40,550 nucleotides of DNA from Gammaproteobacteria bacterium (GTDB lineage Bacteria; Pseudomonadota; Gammaproteobacteria; HK1): contig JAJDUQ010000081.1 in NCBI GenBank assembly GCA_022826505.1, positions 1 through 40,550 on the forward strand, read 5' to 3'. Positions 24,718 through 33,430 of the stretch are shown piece by piece (within the stretch, counting starts at the first letter, position 1; every line of letters starts with the position of its first letter). The position numbers were made by a program, and so were the translations under genes. Under the pieces are notes generated by a model. That model saw nothing but the letters and a program-made list of their open reading frames with translations. It was not told where the DNA came from and ran no database searches.

Positions 24718-25700
24718 GTGGAGTGGTACGAGATCCTCGCGGTCCTCATCGGGGGCCTCGTGGCCCTGATGATGCTGGGACTGCCGGTGGTGTTCGCGTT
24801 CTTCACGGTGAACCTCGCCGGCGCGTACGTGTTCATGGGCGGCGCGGTCGGGGTCGAGCAGCTCGTGCGCAACGCGGTGGACGCGGCCCAGAGCTTCGCG
24901 CTCCTCCCCATCCCCCTGTTCATCCTGATGGGCGAGATCATGTTTCACACCGGTCGGTGATCCCCGCCCTCATCCTCGCCGCGCTCTTCGTCGTCTACAT
25001 CGTCGTCCGGTGCCGGTTGAATCCGGCGCTCGCGCCGTCCTACGACGCCGGCGAACTGAGCTGGCGCGAACGCGTCATGCCCTTCCTCAAGTACGTGCTT
25101 CCCCTGATGAGCATCTTCGTCGTGGTCGTCGGCAGCATCGTGGGCGGCTTCGCGACTCCGACCGAGTCCGCCGCCCTCTACCGCCGCCTCACGTGGGCGA
25201 GCTTCCTGGTGGCGATGCGCCAGACGCTGCGCTTCACGGTCATGACGCTCTTCATCATCTGCGGGTCGGTCACCTTCTCCCAGATTCTCGCCTTCTCGGA
25301 GGCGTCCACCGGGCTCGCCAGCGTGGTGATCGGCGCGGACCTCGCGCCGCTTGCGGTGCTCGTGGGGATGCTCGCGGTGCTGATGCTGCTCGGCTGCTTC
25401 ATGGACCAGGTGAGCATGATGATGATCACCGTGCCCCTGTTCCTGCCCGTGGTGGAGGCGATCGGCTACGACACCATCGCATTCGGCGTGCTGATGCTGA
25501 TGGTGCTGGAGATCAGCCTCGCCACCCCTCCGTTCGGCCTGCTCCTTTTCGTGATCCGGGGGGCGGCGCCGGAGTCGACCACCATGCAGCAGATCATCGG
25601 GTCGGTGGCCCCGTTCATCGGGCTCGCCCTTGCGGTCGTCGCCCTCCTCATCGCCTTCCCGCAGCTCACCCTGTTCCTCCCGGGGCTCATCGGCCGCTGA
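24718..25700 (+). pseudogene. TRAP transporter large permease DctM, internally deleted and frameshifted
   Basis: The sequence starts with a family-like N-terminus (MEWYEILAVLIGG, GTG at 24718) and runs to LLPIPLFILMGEIMFHTG, then hits a stop at 24958-24960. Homology resumes in another frame at VIPALILAALFVVYIVV and continues to the C-terminal end at 25700 with typical DctM motifs (ATPTESAA, FMDQVSMMMITVPLF, LATPPFGLLLF). Roughly a quarter to a third of the protein between these points is missing. A second, in-frame loss of about 14 residues follows ATPTESAA. No small subunit (DctQ) or binding protein gene is adjacent. The transporter is dead; it probably once took up a sugar acid or other C4-type anion. 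Confidence 0.85.
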
Positions 25701-25733
25701 CGCGGCCGTGCCGCCCTTGTTCCCGGTGCGCCG

Positions 25734-28700
25734 TTACCAGCGGAACGCCGCCTCGAACCCGGCGCTGTGCTCAGGTTGCGCGGTCTCGCTCTCCCTGCGC
25801 GTCGCCTGCACCCCGAACGAAAGGTCGGGGGCGTTGGCGTTCGCCGCCGGCGCGAGCCGCCAGCCGAGCGTGTAGTCGCGCGTCGCCGTCGCGAGACCGA
25901 GCCCGACATGCGGGCTGCCGGTGAATCGACCGCCGAAGGCCGGGAAGCCATACGCCGCCTCCGCCGTCCAGCGGGCGGTGGTCTCGTCGCCGCCGCTGCG
26001 CCTGTCGAGCGGGTCGGGGGCGAAGAGCGCGTCGAGTCCGCCCTGCGCCGCACCGCCCCAGTCCTGGGTGAGCGTCAGCGACAGTCCCCGCCGACTCGCC
26101 GGGTCGGGGTCGAAGACCAGCGAGGCCGCAAAGCCCCGGTCCTCCAGATCGTCCGAGCCGTGCGCGATCAGGGTGCGGCCCGAGAGGTCGAGGCTCATGC
26201 CCAGCGCCGGGTCGCTCCAGGCGAGGCCGCCGCCGAACTCCATCCCGAAGCCGGTCTCCGCATCGCCGCCGTCATGGCGGGCGCCGATCTCCAGCTTCGG
26301 CGTCAGATGACCGCCGCCCTCCGTGGCGATACGCCAGCTCCCCTCCAGCCCGAGTCGGAGCCGGGTCGCGTCGGAGTCCGACGCCGCCAGCCGGGGCGTC
26401 TTCTCCGAGCTCGTCCGCGCCCAGAACGCGTCCGAGATCAGCGCCAGCGCCGGGCCGCTCCCCTCCGCCGGCGGGGGCAGCAGGTCGCTGCGCGCGCCCG
26501 CCGCCGCCATGGTCCACGAGATGTCGGAGTCGAGAGATTCGCCCATGGCGGGCTCGAGCGTGACCTCGCCCGCGCCGTAGCCGAGCGCGCCCCAGAGCTT
26601 CAGACGCTCCGACGCCTGGATGGCGGCATAGGGAATCGCCGCCGTCAGCGACGCCTCCACCGTGCCGTCGCCCTCCCGCACCGCTCCGCCGCAGAGGAAC
26701 GCCTCCGTGTCGGGGGCCATGCCGTCGCCGTCATCGGGACAGCGCTGCGGGCCGGCGCCGTTGTCGGCATAGCCGCCCTCGCCCGAGCTTTGCATCAGCG
26801 CAAATCCGGCCAGCCAGTTGCCTCTGGCGTAGTCCGCGCCCAGCATGCCGCTGGTGGTCTCGCCGTCGAGCGAGAAGGCGCCTTCGCGGCCGTCGAAGGT
26901 CGACTGCGCCGCCCGGCCCCAGAAGGCGAGGCTGCCGCCGGCGGCGTCGGTCTCCCCCGTCGCCGTGAAGTGGCTTCCGAGCAGCAGCTCGTGCGCCGTC
27001 ATGGCGCGGGACTCGCCCAGGCCCCAGGCGTCATCGCCGAAGCGGTCCGCGGTGCCGAGCTCCGACCACGCCGGCAGTCGTCCCGGCCCCGTCCCGGGGC
27101 CGGCGCCGGAGAAGCCGCCCGGAGCCGCGGTGTCGTTCGCCGCCTCTCCGGCGGCGCCGAAGCTCAGCGCCTGCCCGGCGAGCGTGCCCTCCACGCCGGC
27201 GGTGCGCGGCGCGGCCATGCGCCCCGAGATGCCGTCCAGCGCCTGCTCCGCAACCGTACGCCCGAAGCGTGCGAGCCACGCCGCCGGCATCGGATCGGAG
27301 TTGAGAATCGTCCCCACGGCCACCGTCCTGGTGGCCCGAACCCCGCTGTCATACGATCCAATCACGAACTCGAAGGTCTCCGGACCTTCATCGTGGCTGT
27401 CGTTGACGATGTCGATCAACAGCCGCCCCTCCGTCGAGCCGGGCGGGATGTAGTACGGCCCGGCCGAAGGGTAGTAGTCCACGCCCGGTTGCGCCGAGAC
27501 CGGCGTCGATTGCCGCGTGTAATACGAGAAATAGACCCTCCGGTTCATGGGGCGGCTAAGCCTGATCCAGAACGTGAGGTAGCGCTCGCTCTCCTGCGCC
27601 TCCGCGTCGTACACCCGTAGCGTCGGGATCCCCGCCGCATTCGGATCACCGCGGGTGATGGTGCCGACGGCCACCCCGTCGGCGATCGTCACCGGGACGG
27701 CGCCGTGCGGGGGGTTCTCATCCACATCGAACAGCACCATCTCGAAGATCTCCGGGTCCTCCTCGAGGGTGTCCTCATGGATGGTGACGGGGATCTGCGC
27801 CTTGGTCTGGCCGGCCCTGACGAGGCCGAGCATCCGCGAGGCGCGCGGGGCCGCCTGGTAGTCGCGGCCGGCTTCAGCCGACGGTGGTGTCAAGTCGTTT
27901 GTCGCATAGCGGAACATGACCGCACGCTCAAGCGGCTCGCTCAGCGTCACCGTGAAGTGGGCCCCGGGCTCGTCCTCGTTGAACACGGCGTCGGCAATCG
28001 AGAGCGTCGGCCCGGTGGGCACGGGGTCGTCGTCGGCGACTGCGACCGTGGCCGCATCGCCGGGCGCCTCCGCGACCCAGTAGCCGGTGCCGGCGGCAAG
28101 GGTCGCCGTGACTGACCCCCCGGCGGGTTCGTGCGCCGCGTCGTCCATCGTGGCCACGGACAGCGTCGCGCTGCCGGAGATCGGGATGGTCACGGTCTTC
28201 GAGCCGGTCGCGCCCGAGACGGCGAAGTCGCCGCTCTGCCTCACCGTCAGCGCCACCGTGAGCGGCGCGGCCGGCACCGGGTTGGCCGTGATCGTGAAGG
28301 AGGCCGGATTGCCCTCCGTCACCCCGGCGCCGGCGGCAATCGAAACCTCCGGGGGCGGCGACCTGGAGGTGAGGCAGGTCTCAAGCCCCTCCAGCACCTC
28401 GATGACCGAATTCCAGCCCGCCCATCGGTCCGCCCATATGCCGCGGCCGCCGCGAACCGTCCAGACCTCCTTCGCCGTGATGGTGCCCGTGGGCTGCGCT
28501 CCATGCCGGGCAGGCCAGGAGGGCAGGCTCCGGCTCGCGCCATGCTGCCGGAGCGTCACCAGGGTGCGATACAGCGCCTTTGCGTGGCTGGCGTTCGAGG
28601 TGTTGTTTATCCCGGTCCTGGCGTCGTTCCAAGCCTGCGAGACCAGGCTCGACGAAACGCACGGGTCGTCGGGGGCCGGCGAGACGGGCTGCTTCCCGGC

Positions 28701-30746
28701 GGCATGGCAGGCCTCGAGCCCCTCCAGCGCCTCGATGACCGGCGTCCAGCCCGTCCATGGGTCGCCGCCGCGAACCGTCTTGACCTCCTGCGCCGTGATG
28801 GTGCCCGTGGGTAGCCATCCATGAGGCCAGGGGGGCAGTCTCAGGTTCACCATGCCATGTTGCCGGAACGTCACCAGGGCGCGGCGCAGCGCCCTTGCCT
28901 GGTAGATGTCGGTGGCGTTGATAATCCCGTTCCTGGCGTTGTTCCACGCCTGCGTGGCCAGGATCGACGAAACGCACGGGTCGTCGTCGGCCACGCTCAC
29001 CGACTGCCTGTACGCGCTGCCGACCGTGTAACCCGTGCCGGCTTCGAGAATCACGCTCACCGAGCCGTCGCTCTCGTTCGCGTCATCGTCCACCGTGGCC
29101 ACGGAGAGCGTGACGCTGGCCGCACCCGCCGCCAGCGTCACCGTGCGTTGTCCTGCGCCGGGCGCGTCCAGCACCTCGCCGCTCTGGGCGACGGTGAAGG
29201 CGACCGTCAGGTCGGCGGCAGGCGCCGAGTCGGCCGTGATGGTGAAGACCGCATTCCCGCCCTCGTCCACGGCCGAACCCGCCGAGAGGCTCAGCTCGGG
29301 CACCGGGGCCGGCACGGTGTCGGGTACCGGGACGGGCGTGGACTCGGACGCCGCCTCCAGGCACTCCAGCGCCGTGATTACCGGGGTCCACTGGGCGGTC
29401 GACCGTCCGTTCTTCGCGCGCCGGTCGTGGAACTCCTTCGCCTCCGCGAGCGTGATGGCTTTCGGCCGCTGCGTCAGCGCGTTCTTCACCCGCGTCCAGC
29501 GCGCGGCGTTGTTCTTCTGGATGCGCCCCTCGACATCGGCCAGAAGCGATGCGGACACGCAGGACGCACCGTTATCGACCGGCGGATCGTCGTCGTCCGC
29601 AACCACCACCGTCGCCGCATCCCTCGGCGGGGCCGCCACCGTGTAGCCGGTCCCCGAAACCAGCGTCGCCGTCACCGAGCCGTCCGCCTCGTCCACATCG
29701 TCGTCCGTGGTGGCGATGCCGAGCGTCGCCGTGCCGCCGGCCGGGATGCTGACCTGCCGCGTGCCCGCCGTGGCATAGCCGCCCGCCTGCGTGACCGTCA
29801 CCTCGACGGTGAGCGCCGCCGACGGGACCGGCGTCGCGGTCAGCGTGAAGGTCGCCGCACCGCCCTCGGTGACGCGCGCGCCCGCCGCAATCGAAACCTC
29901 CGGAGCGGAGGCCGGCGGGTCGGGTTGCGGGTCGGGCTGCTGCCGGACCCCGCGGCAGGTCTCGAGCTTCTCCAGCGCATCGATGATCGGATTCCAGCCC
30001 GTCCATGGATCGCCGCCGCGAACCGTCTTGACCTCCTGCGCCGTGATGGTGCCCGTGGGTTGCGTTCCATGCCGGGCAGGCCAGACGGGTAGAGCGTGAT
30101 GATTCGGGTTCACTATGTCATGCTGCCGGAACGTCACCAGGGCGCGGTACAGCGCCTTCGCGTGGCTGGCGGTCGGGGTGCCGAACATCCCGAAGAGGGC
30201 GTTGCTCCACGCCTGAGAGCCTAGCTGATCCGAGAGGCAGCTCTTCGGCGGATCGTCGTCGTCCTTGACCCTCACCGAGGCCGAGGGCCTGCCGGCATAG
30301 GCGTTGTCCGCGCGCACCGACAGCTTCACCTTGCCGTTCGGTTCGTCCGTGTCGTCCGCCACCGTGGCAACGGTAACGGTCGTCGAACCCGTACCGCCTC
30401 CGGGAATCGTGACTCGCCTGTTGCCCTCGTCGCGCGAGGCGACGAAGTCACTGTGGGCAGCGTCCTTCACCCGCAGCCGCACACTCAGATCGGAGGCCGG
30501 CGCCGGCGTGGCGGTTACCGTAAAGCTCGCCGCGGTGCCTTCGGTGACCGGCGGGCCGCCCGAGATGGTGATGGTGGGTAGGGCGGCTGCGGCGGCCGCC
30601 GGGGCGAGATACGCAAGCAACGGCGCGCAGAGCAGAACGGCGGCGAGACCGCAGCGTTTCGCCCCGCCGACCGGAGCTGTGCGGTCGCGAGTGCGCGCGG
30701 CCTCGCCGGACTTGCAATAGAAGAGAGTGGCTTCTGCGGTGGGCAT
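25734..30746 (-). CDS. Large surface protein: Calx-beta repeats, Cys-bracketed modules and C-terminal beta-barrel
   Basis: The 1670-residue protein has a long signal peptide (residues 1 to about 55; hydrophobic core LAAVLLCAPLLAYLAPAAAAA). About six Calx-beta-type domains can be seen, marked by VTEG or EDEP starts and DDD ends, near 57-165, 280-395, 480-590, 800-905, 910-1030 and 1035-1150. Between the earlier ones sit four copies of an unrecognised module bounded by cysteines at 170-264, 396-462, 591-680 and 696-791. The linker AWLARFGRTVAEQALDGI near 1155 leads to a C-terminal region of about 350 residues rich in beta strands ending in FRW, as in autotransporter-type outer-membrane barrels. 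It is therefore probably a secreted adhesin-like protein. The start has GGAGG upstream. Confidence 0.85.
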   Translation of the reverse strand: MPTAEATLFYCKSGEAARTRDRTAPVGGAKRCGLAAVLLCAPLLAYLAPAAAAAALPTITISGGPPVTEGTAASFTVTATPAPASDLSVRLRVKDAAHSDFVASRDEGNRRVTIPGGGTGSTTVTVATVADDTDEPNGKVKLSVRADNAYAGRPSASVRVKDDDDPPKSCLSDQLGSQAWSNALFGMFGTPTASHAKALYRALVTFRQHDIVNPNHHALPVWPARHGTQPTGTITAQEVKTVRGGDPWTGWNPIIDALEKLETCRGVRQQPDPQPDPPASAPEVSIAAGARVTEGGAATFTLTATPVPSAALTVEVTVTQAGGYATAGTRQVSIPAGGTATLGIATTDDDVDEADGSVTATLVSGTGYTVAAPPRDAATVVVADDDDPPVDNGASCVSASLLADVEGRIQKNNAARWTRVKNALTQRPKAITLAEAKEFHDRRAKNGRSTAQWTPVITALECLEAASESTPVPVPDTVPAPVPELSLSAGSAVDEGGNAVFTITADSAPAADLTVAFTVAQSGEVLDAPGAGQRTVTLAAGAASVTLSVATVDDDANESDGSVSVILEAGTGYTVGSAYRQSVSVADDDPCVSSILATQAWNNARNGIINATDIYQARALRRALVTFRQHGMVNLRLPPWPHGWLPTGTITAQEVKTVRGGDPWTGWTPVIEALEGLEACHAAGKQPVSPAPDDPCVSSSLVSQAWNDARTGINNTSNASHAKALYRTLVTLRQHGASRSLPSWPARHGAQPTGTITAKEVWTVRGGRGIWADRWAGWNSVIEVLEGLETCLTSRSPPPEVSIAAGAGVTEGNPASFTITANPVPAAPLTVALTVRQSGDFAVSGATGSKTVTIPISGSATLSVATMDDAAHEPAGGSVTATLAAGTGYWVAEAPGDAATVAVADDDPVPTGPTLSIADAVFNEDEPGAHFTVTLSEPLERAVMFRYATNDLTPPSAEAGRDYQAAPRASRMLGLVRAGQTKAQIPVTIHEDTLEEDPEIFEMVLFDVDENPPHGAVPVTIADGVAVGTITRGDPNAAGIPTLRVYDAEAQESERYLTFWIRLSRPMNRRVYFSYYTRQSTPVSAQPGVDYYPSAGPYYIPPGSTEGRLLIDIVNDSHDEGPETFEFVIGSYDSGVRATRTVAVGTILNSDPMPAAWLARFGRTVAEQALDGISGRMAAPRTAGVEGTLAGQALSFGAAGEAANDTAAPGGFSGAGPGTGPGRLPAWSELGTADRFGDDAWGLGESRAMTAHELLLGSHFTATGETDAAGGSLAFWGRAAQSTFDGREGAFSLDGETTSGMLGADYARGNWLAGFALMQSSGEGGYADNGAGPQRCPDDGDGMAPDTEAFLCGGAVREGDGTVEASLTAAIPYAAIQASERLKLWGALGYGAGEVTLEPAMGESLDSDISWTMAAAGARSDLLPPPAEGSGPALALISDAFWARTSSEKTPRLAASDSDATRLRLGLEGSWRIATEGGGHLTPKLEIGARHDGGDAETGFGMEFGGGLAWSDPALGMSLDLSGRTLIAHGSDDLEDRGFAASLVFDPDPASRRGLSLTLTQDWGGAAQGGLDALFAPDPLDRRSGGDETTARWTAEAAYGFPAFGGRFTGSPHVGLGLATATRDYTLGWRLAPAANANAPDLSFGVQATRRESETAQPEHSAGFEAAFRW

Positions 30747-30930
30747 CCTTGCCTCCTCGGCCGTACTGGCCTTTCCCGGCTGTCCTGATGGTCCTGATCG
30801 TCAGTCCGATGGATGCGAAGCATGCTACCCGCCCGCGGAGCGGGCGCGCAAATCAATTGCGCATCCCCGCCGGTCCTCGACGACGCCCGAAGTCTACGGA
30901 TCGCCTGCGCACATCGATTCGCCCCCGCAA

Positions 30931-31599
30931 CTACATCCGGCTCACCACCACATGCGCGTCCTTCCGTCGATGTAGATCGGGGAGCAGATCCGTGCCGAGT
31001 CCCGGTCCCTCGGGGGGCAGGATCCAGCCGTTCTCGATGACCGGCACCTGCGTCACGAGCTCCCTGTACCAGCCGGTGTAGAACGCGCGCACCGACTCCT
31101 GCACGAGTGCGTTCGGCACGCTGAGCGACAGGTGCACGCAGGCCATGAACGCCACCGGTCCCGAGCAGTCGTGGGGGGCGACCGGCCGATGGTATGTGTC
31201 GGCGAGCGCCGCGATCTTGCGGGCCTCGGTCAGGCCGCCGCACCAGGAGACGTCGGGCATCACGATGCCGCAGGCCCCGGTCTCCAGCAGGTCGCGGAAC
31301 TCCCACTTGCCGCCGAGGGTCTCGCTCACGCAGATGGGAACGCGGGTCTTCGAGGCGTAGTAGGTCAGGGCCGCGAGGCTGTCCATGCGGACCGGATCCT
31401 CGAACCAGATGGGGTCGAAGGGCTCCACGGCGGCCGCGATCCGCACCGCGGCGGGGTGTCGCCACAGCGAATGCAGCTCCACCATGACGTCCATCCTGTC
31501 GCCGACCGCGGCGCGGATCCTGCGGAACGGCTCCAGCGCCCGGTCGAGGTCCCGGGACGAGATCCAGTAGCCGTCGAACTCCACCGCCGCGTGGTCGAG
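30931..31599 (-). pseudogene. Mandelate racemase/enolase-superfamily dehydratase, 5'-truncated
   Basis: About 220 residues of the C-terminal barrel of an enolase-superfamily acid-sugar dehydratase are encoded. The metal-site strands are VELHSLW, FEDPVRM and SETLGG, and the base region is in APHDCSGP. The family ending AFYTGWYRELVTQVPVIENG is intact. A normal protein is about 380-400 residues, so the N-terminal capping domain and the first barrel strands are missing. At about 31600 the sequence switches abruptly to the tail of a vapC gene on the other strand. An ATG at 31584 gives a 217-residue frame, but this could not fold as a complete enzyme. It would have been the last gene of the transporter/SDR operon. 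Confidence 0.8.
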
Positions 31600-32420
31600 C
31601 CGATTTCCAGGCGACAGGTGTAGCGCTCATCGATCCCTGGACCGAGACGTGACAACGGAATCAGTGCGGCCAATTCCCATGGGAATCCCACGGGGGAGTG
31701 CGAAACAGCAATGGTCCCCGCGCCGGCACGGTCCCTCAGGTCATCACCGCTCCACCGTTCGGCCCGAACGTCTGCCCGGTGACGTAGCTCGCCCCCGGAC
31801 CCGCGAGAAACGCGATCACGCTCGCAATCTCCTCGGGCTGGCCGATGCGCCCCAGTGGCAGGTCGGTCTCCTGGGCCACGACCTCGGGAGACATGTGCTC
31901 CCGACTCAGCATCGGCGTGTCCACCGGACCCGGGGCGACCGCGTTCACCAGAATGTCGGGCGCAAACTCGCGCGCCCAGGAACGCGTCAGGCCGATCACC
32001 GCCGCCTTGGAAGCGCAGTAGGCCGAGTAGTCGGCGCGCCCGAGGTGCGCCAGCTCGGAGGCGATATTGATGACTCGCCCGCCCCGTCCCACGGCGCGCA
32101 TGCGGCTGATCGCCTCGCGCCCGACCAGGAAGCACCCGCGCAGGTTGACGCTCATGATCCGCTCGAATTCGTCCAGCGTCATCCGGGTCAGCGGCCGTTC
32201 AATGATGATGCCCGCGCAGTTGACCAGAATGTCCGGCACCTCGCCGGCGGCATCAAGGGTGGAGAATGCAGCCAGCACCTCCGCTTCCGAGGAGACGTCG
32301 GCGGTCAATGCAAGACCTCCGTCCGGCACCGTGCACGGCTGTCGGTCGATGCAGGCAACGCGGGCGCCCTGCACCGCCAGCTCCTGCGCGGTGGCGGCAC
32401 CGATGCCGCTGGCGGCTCCG
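31600..32420. repeat. Long direct repeat, copy 2 (vapC tail plus SDR)
   Basis: This is the second copy of the segment at 23871. Its first 53 bases repeat the end of vapC, including the stop, without any vapC gene upstream. Instead it adjoins the truncated enolase gene. The SDR gene inside this copy is complete. The shared stretch ends near 32420, where the N-terminal codons of the two SDR genes diverge. Confidence 0.85.
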
Positions 32421-32458
32421 GTCACCACGGCGAGCGATCCCGCGAGTGGTCCGTTCAT
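31736..32458 (-). CDS. SDR-family oxidoreductase (intact copy)
   Basis: The 240-residue enzyme is a FabG-like short-chain dehydrogenase with TGAASGIG near the N-terminus, NCAG, catalytic Ser in INIASE, Tyr/Lys in YCASK and VNAVAPGPVDT. The ATG at 32458 is preceded by AGGAGGAGG, a strong ribosome binding site. It follows the TauB-like ATPase gene on the same strand (146-base gap) and precedes the enolase-superfamily remnant, suggesting an uptake and catabolic operon. In enolase-plus-SDR clusters the pair often handles sugar acids; the actual substrate is unknown. It is the intact relative of the truncated SDR at 24006. Confidence 0.9.
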   Translation of the reverse strand: MNGPLAGSLAVVTGAASGIGAATAQELAVQGARVACIDRQPCTVPDGGLALTADVSSEAEVLAAFSTLDAAGEVPDILVNCAGIIIERPLTRMTLDEFERIMSVNLRGCFLVGREAISRMRAVGRGGRVINIASELAHLGRADYSAYCASKAAVIGLTRSWAREFAPDILVNAVAPGPVDTPMLSREHMSPEVVAQETDLPLGRIGQPEEIASVIAFLAGPGASYVTGQTFGPNGGAVMT

Positions 32459-32604
32459 TCCACCTCCTCCTGCGATACTCCGTCATGCAGCTCGGCATGG
32501 ACTCCGGCGCACCGCTGAGTTCGGCGTTCGCATGCCGTCACGGCCGCATGGATTCGTCCATCGTTCTCGAGGCGTTCTTCGGTCATTGATTGCACCCGCC
32601 GGTG

Positions 32605-33417
32605 TCACTCCATTCCCTGCTCCACCCCGGCGGATTCCCCTCGCATCAGGTCGCGCACACGGTTGCGCAGGTCGAAGAACGCCCGGGTCTCCTTGGTGGC
32701 GAGGTCCCGTTTGCCGGGGATGACCTCGCCCACCCGGATCTCCTCGACGATCCTCGCCGGACGCGCGGAGAAGATGAAGATGCGGTCCGCAAGAAAGACC
32801 GCCTCCTCGACGTCGTGGGTGACGAAGATTACCGCCTTCCTCTCGATGCGGCTGATCTCCAGGAGCTGGTGCTGCAGGAACTCCCGGGTCTGGGCGTCGA
32901 GGGCACCGAACGGCTCGTCCATCAGCAGGATGTCCGGACCCGCGGCCAGGGTGCGGGCGATGGCGACGCGCTGACGCATGCCGCCGGAGATCCGGTTGAC
33001 GTAGAAGTCGGCGAAGTCGTCGAGTCCGACCAGGCCGAGGTAGTGCCGCGAGATCTCGTCCTTCTCCGAGGCGTCGAGGTCGCCGCGGTACCTCGTGCCG
33101 AAGCGGATGTTCTCCAGCACCGTCAGCCAGGGAAACGAGGTGTAGGCCTGGAAGACCATGCCCTTGCGACGGTCCGGTCCGACCACTCGTTCGCCGGCCA
33201 GGATGACCTCGCCCTCGCTCGCGATCTCCAGGCCGCCGACGATGCGCATCAGGGTCGTCTTGCCGCAGCCGGAGGGACCGAGGTAGACGGCGAACTCGCC
33301 CGCCTCCAGGTCCATCGAGACGTGGTCGATGACCCGAATCGGCGGCTGACCGGCGGAGTCCGGCTCGAAGGTTTTCGAGACCCCGACGACATTCAGGAAA
33401 TGGTCGCGAACCGCCAT
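32605..33417 (-). CDS. ABC transporter ATPase, TauB/SsuB type
   Basis: The 270-residue ATPase has Walker A GPSGCGKTT (47-55), signature ISGGMRQR (143-150) and Walker B ILLMDEP (163-169), followed by the FGALD typical of the nitrate/sulfonate/taurine import class. A C-terminal extension after AVFLADRIFIF resembles other TauB/SsuB proteins. It begins 13 bases after the permease stop and powers the importer formed with the permease at 33431 and the binding protein at 34287. The substrate class (sulfonate, nitrate, pyrimidine precursor or other) cannot be decided. Confidence 0.92.
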   Translation of the reverse strand: MAVRDHFLNVVGVSKTFEPDSAGQPPIRVIDHVSMDLEAGEFAVYLGPSGCGKTTLMRIVGGLEIASEGEVILAGERVVGPDRRKGMVFQAYTSFPWLTVLENIRFGTRYRGDLDASEKDEISRHYLGLVGLDDFADFYVNRISGGMRQRVAIARTLAAGPDILLMDEPFGALDAQTREFLQHQLLEISRIERKAVIFVTHDVEEAVFLADRIFIFSARPARIVEEIRVGEVIPGKRDLATKETRAFFDLRNRVRDLMRGESAGVEQGME

Positions 33418-33430
33418 CGCACCCGACCCC

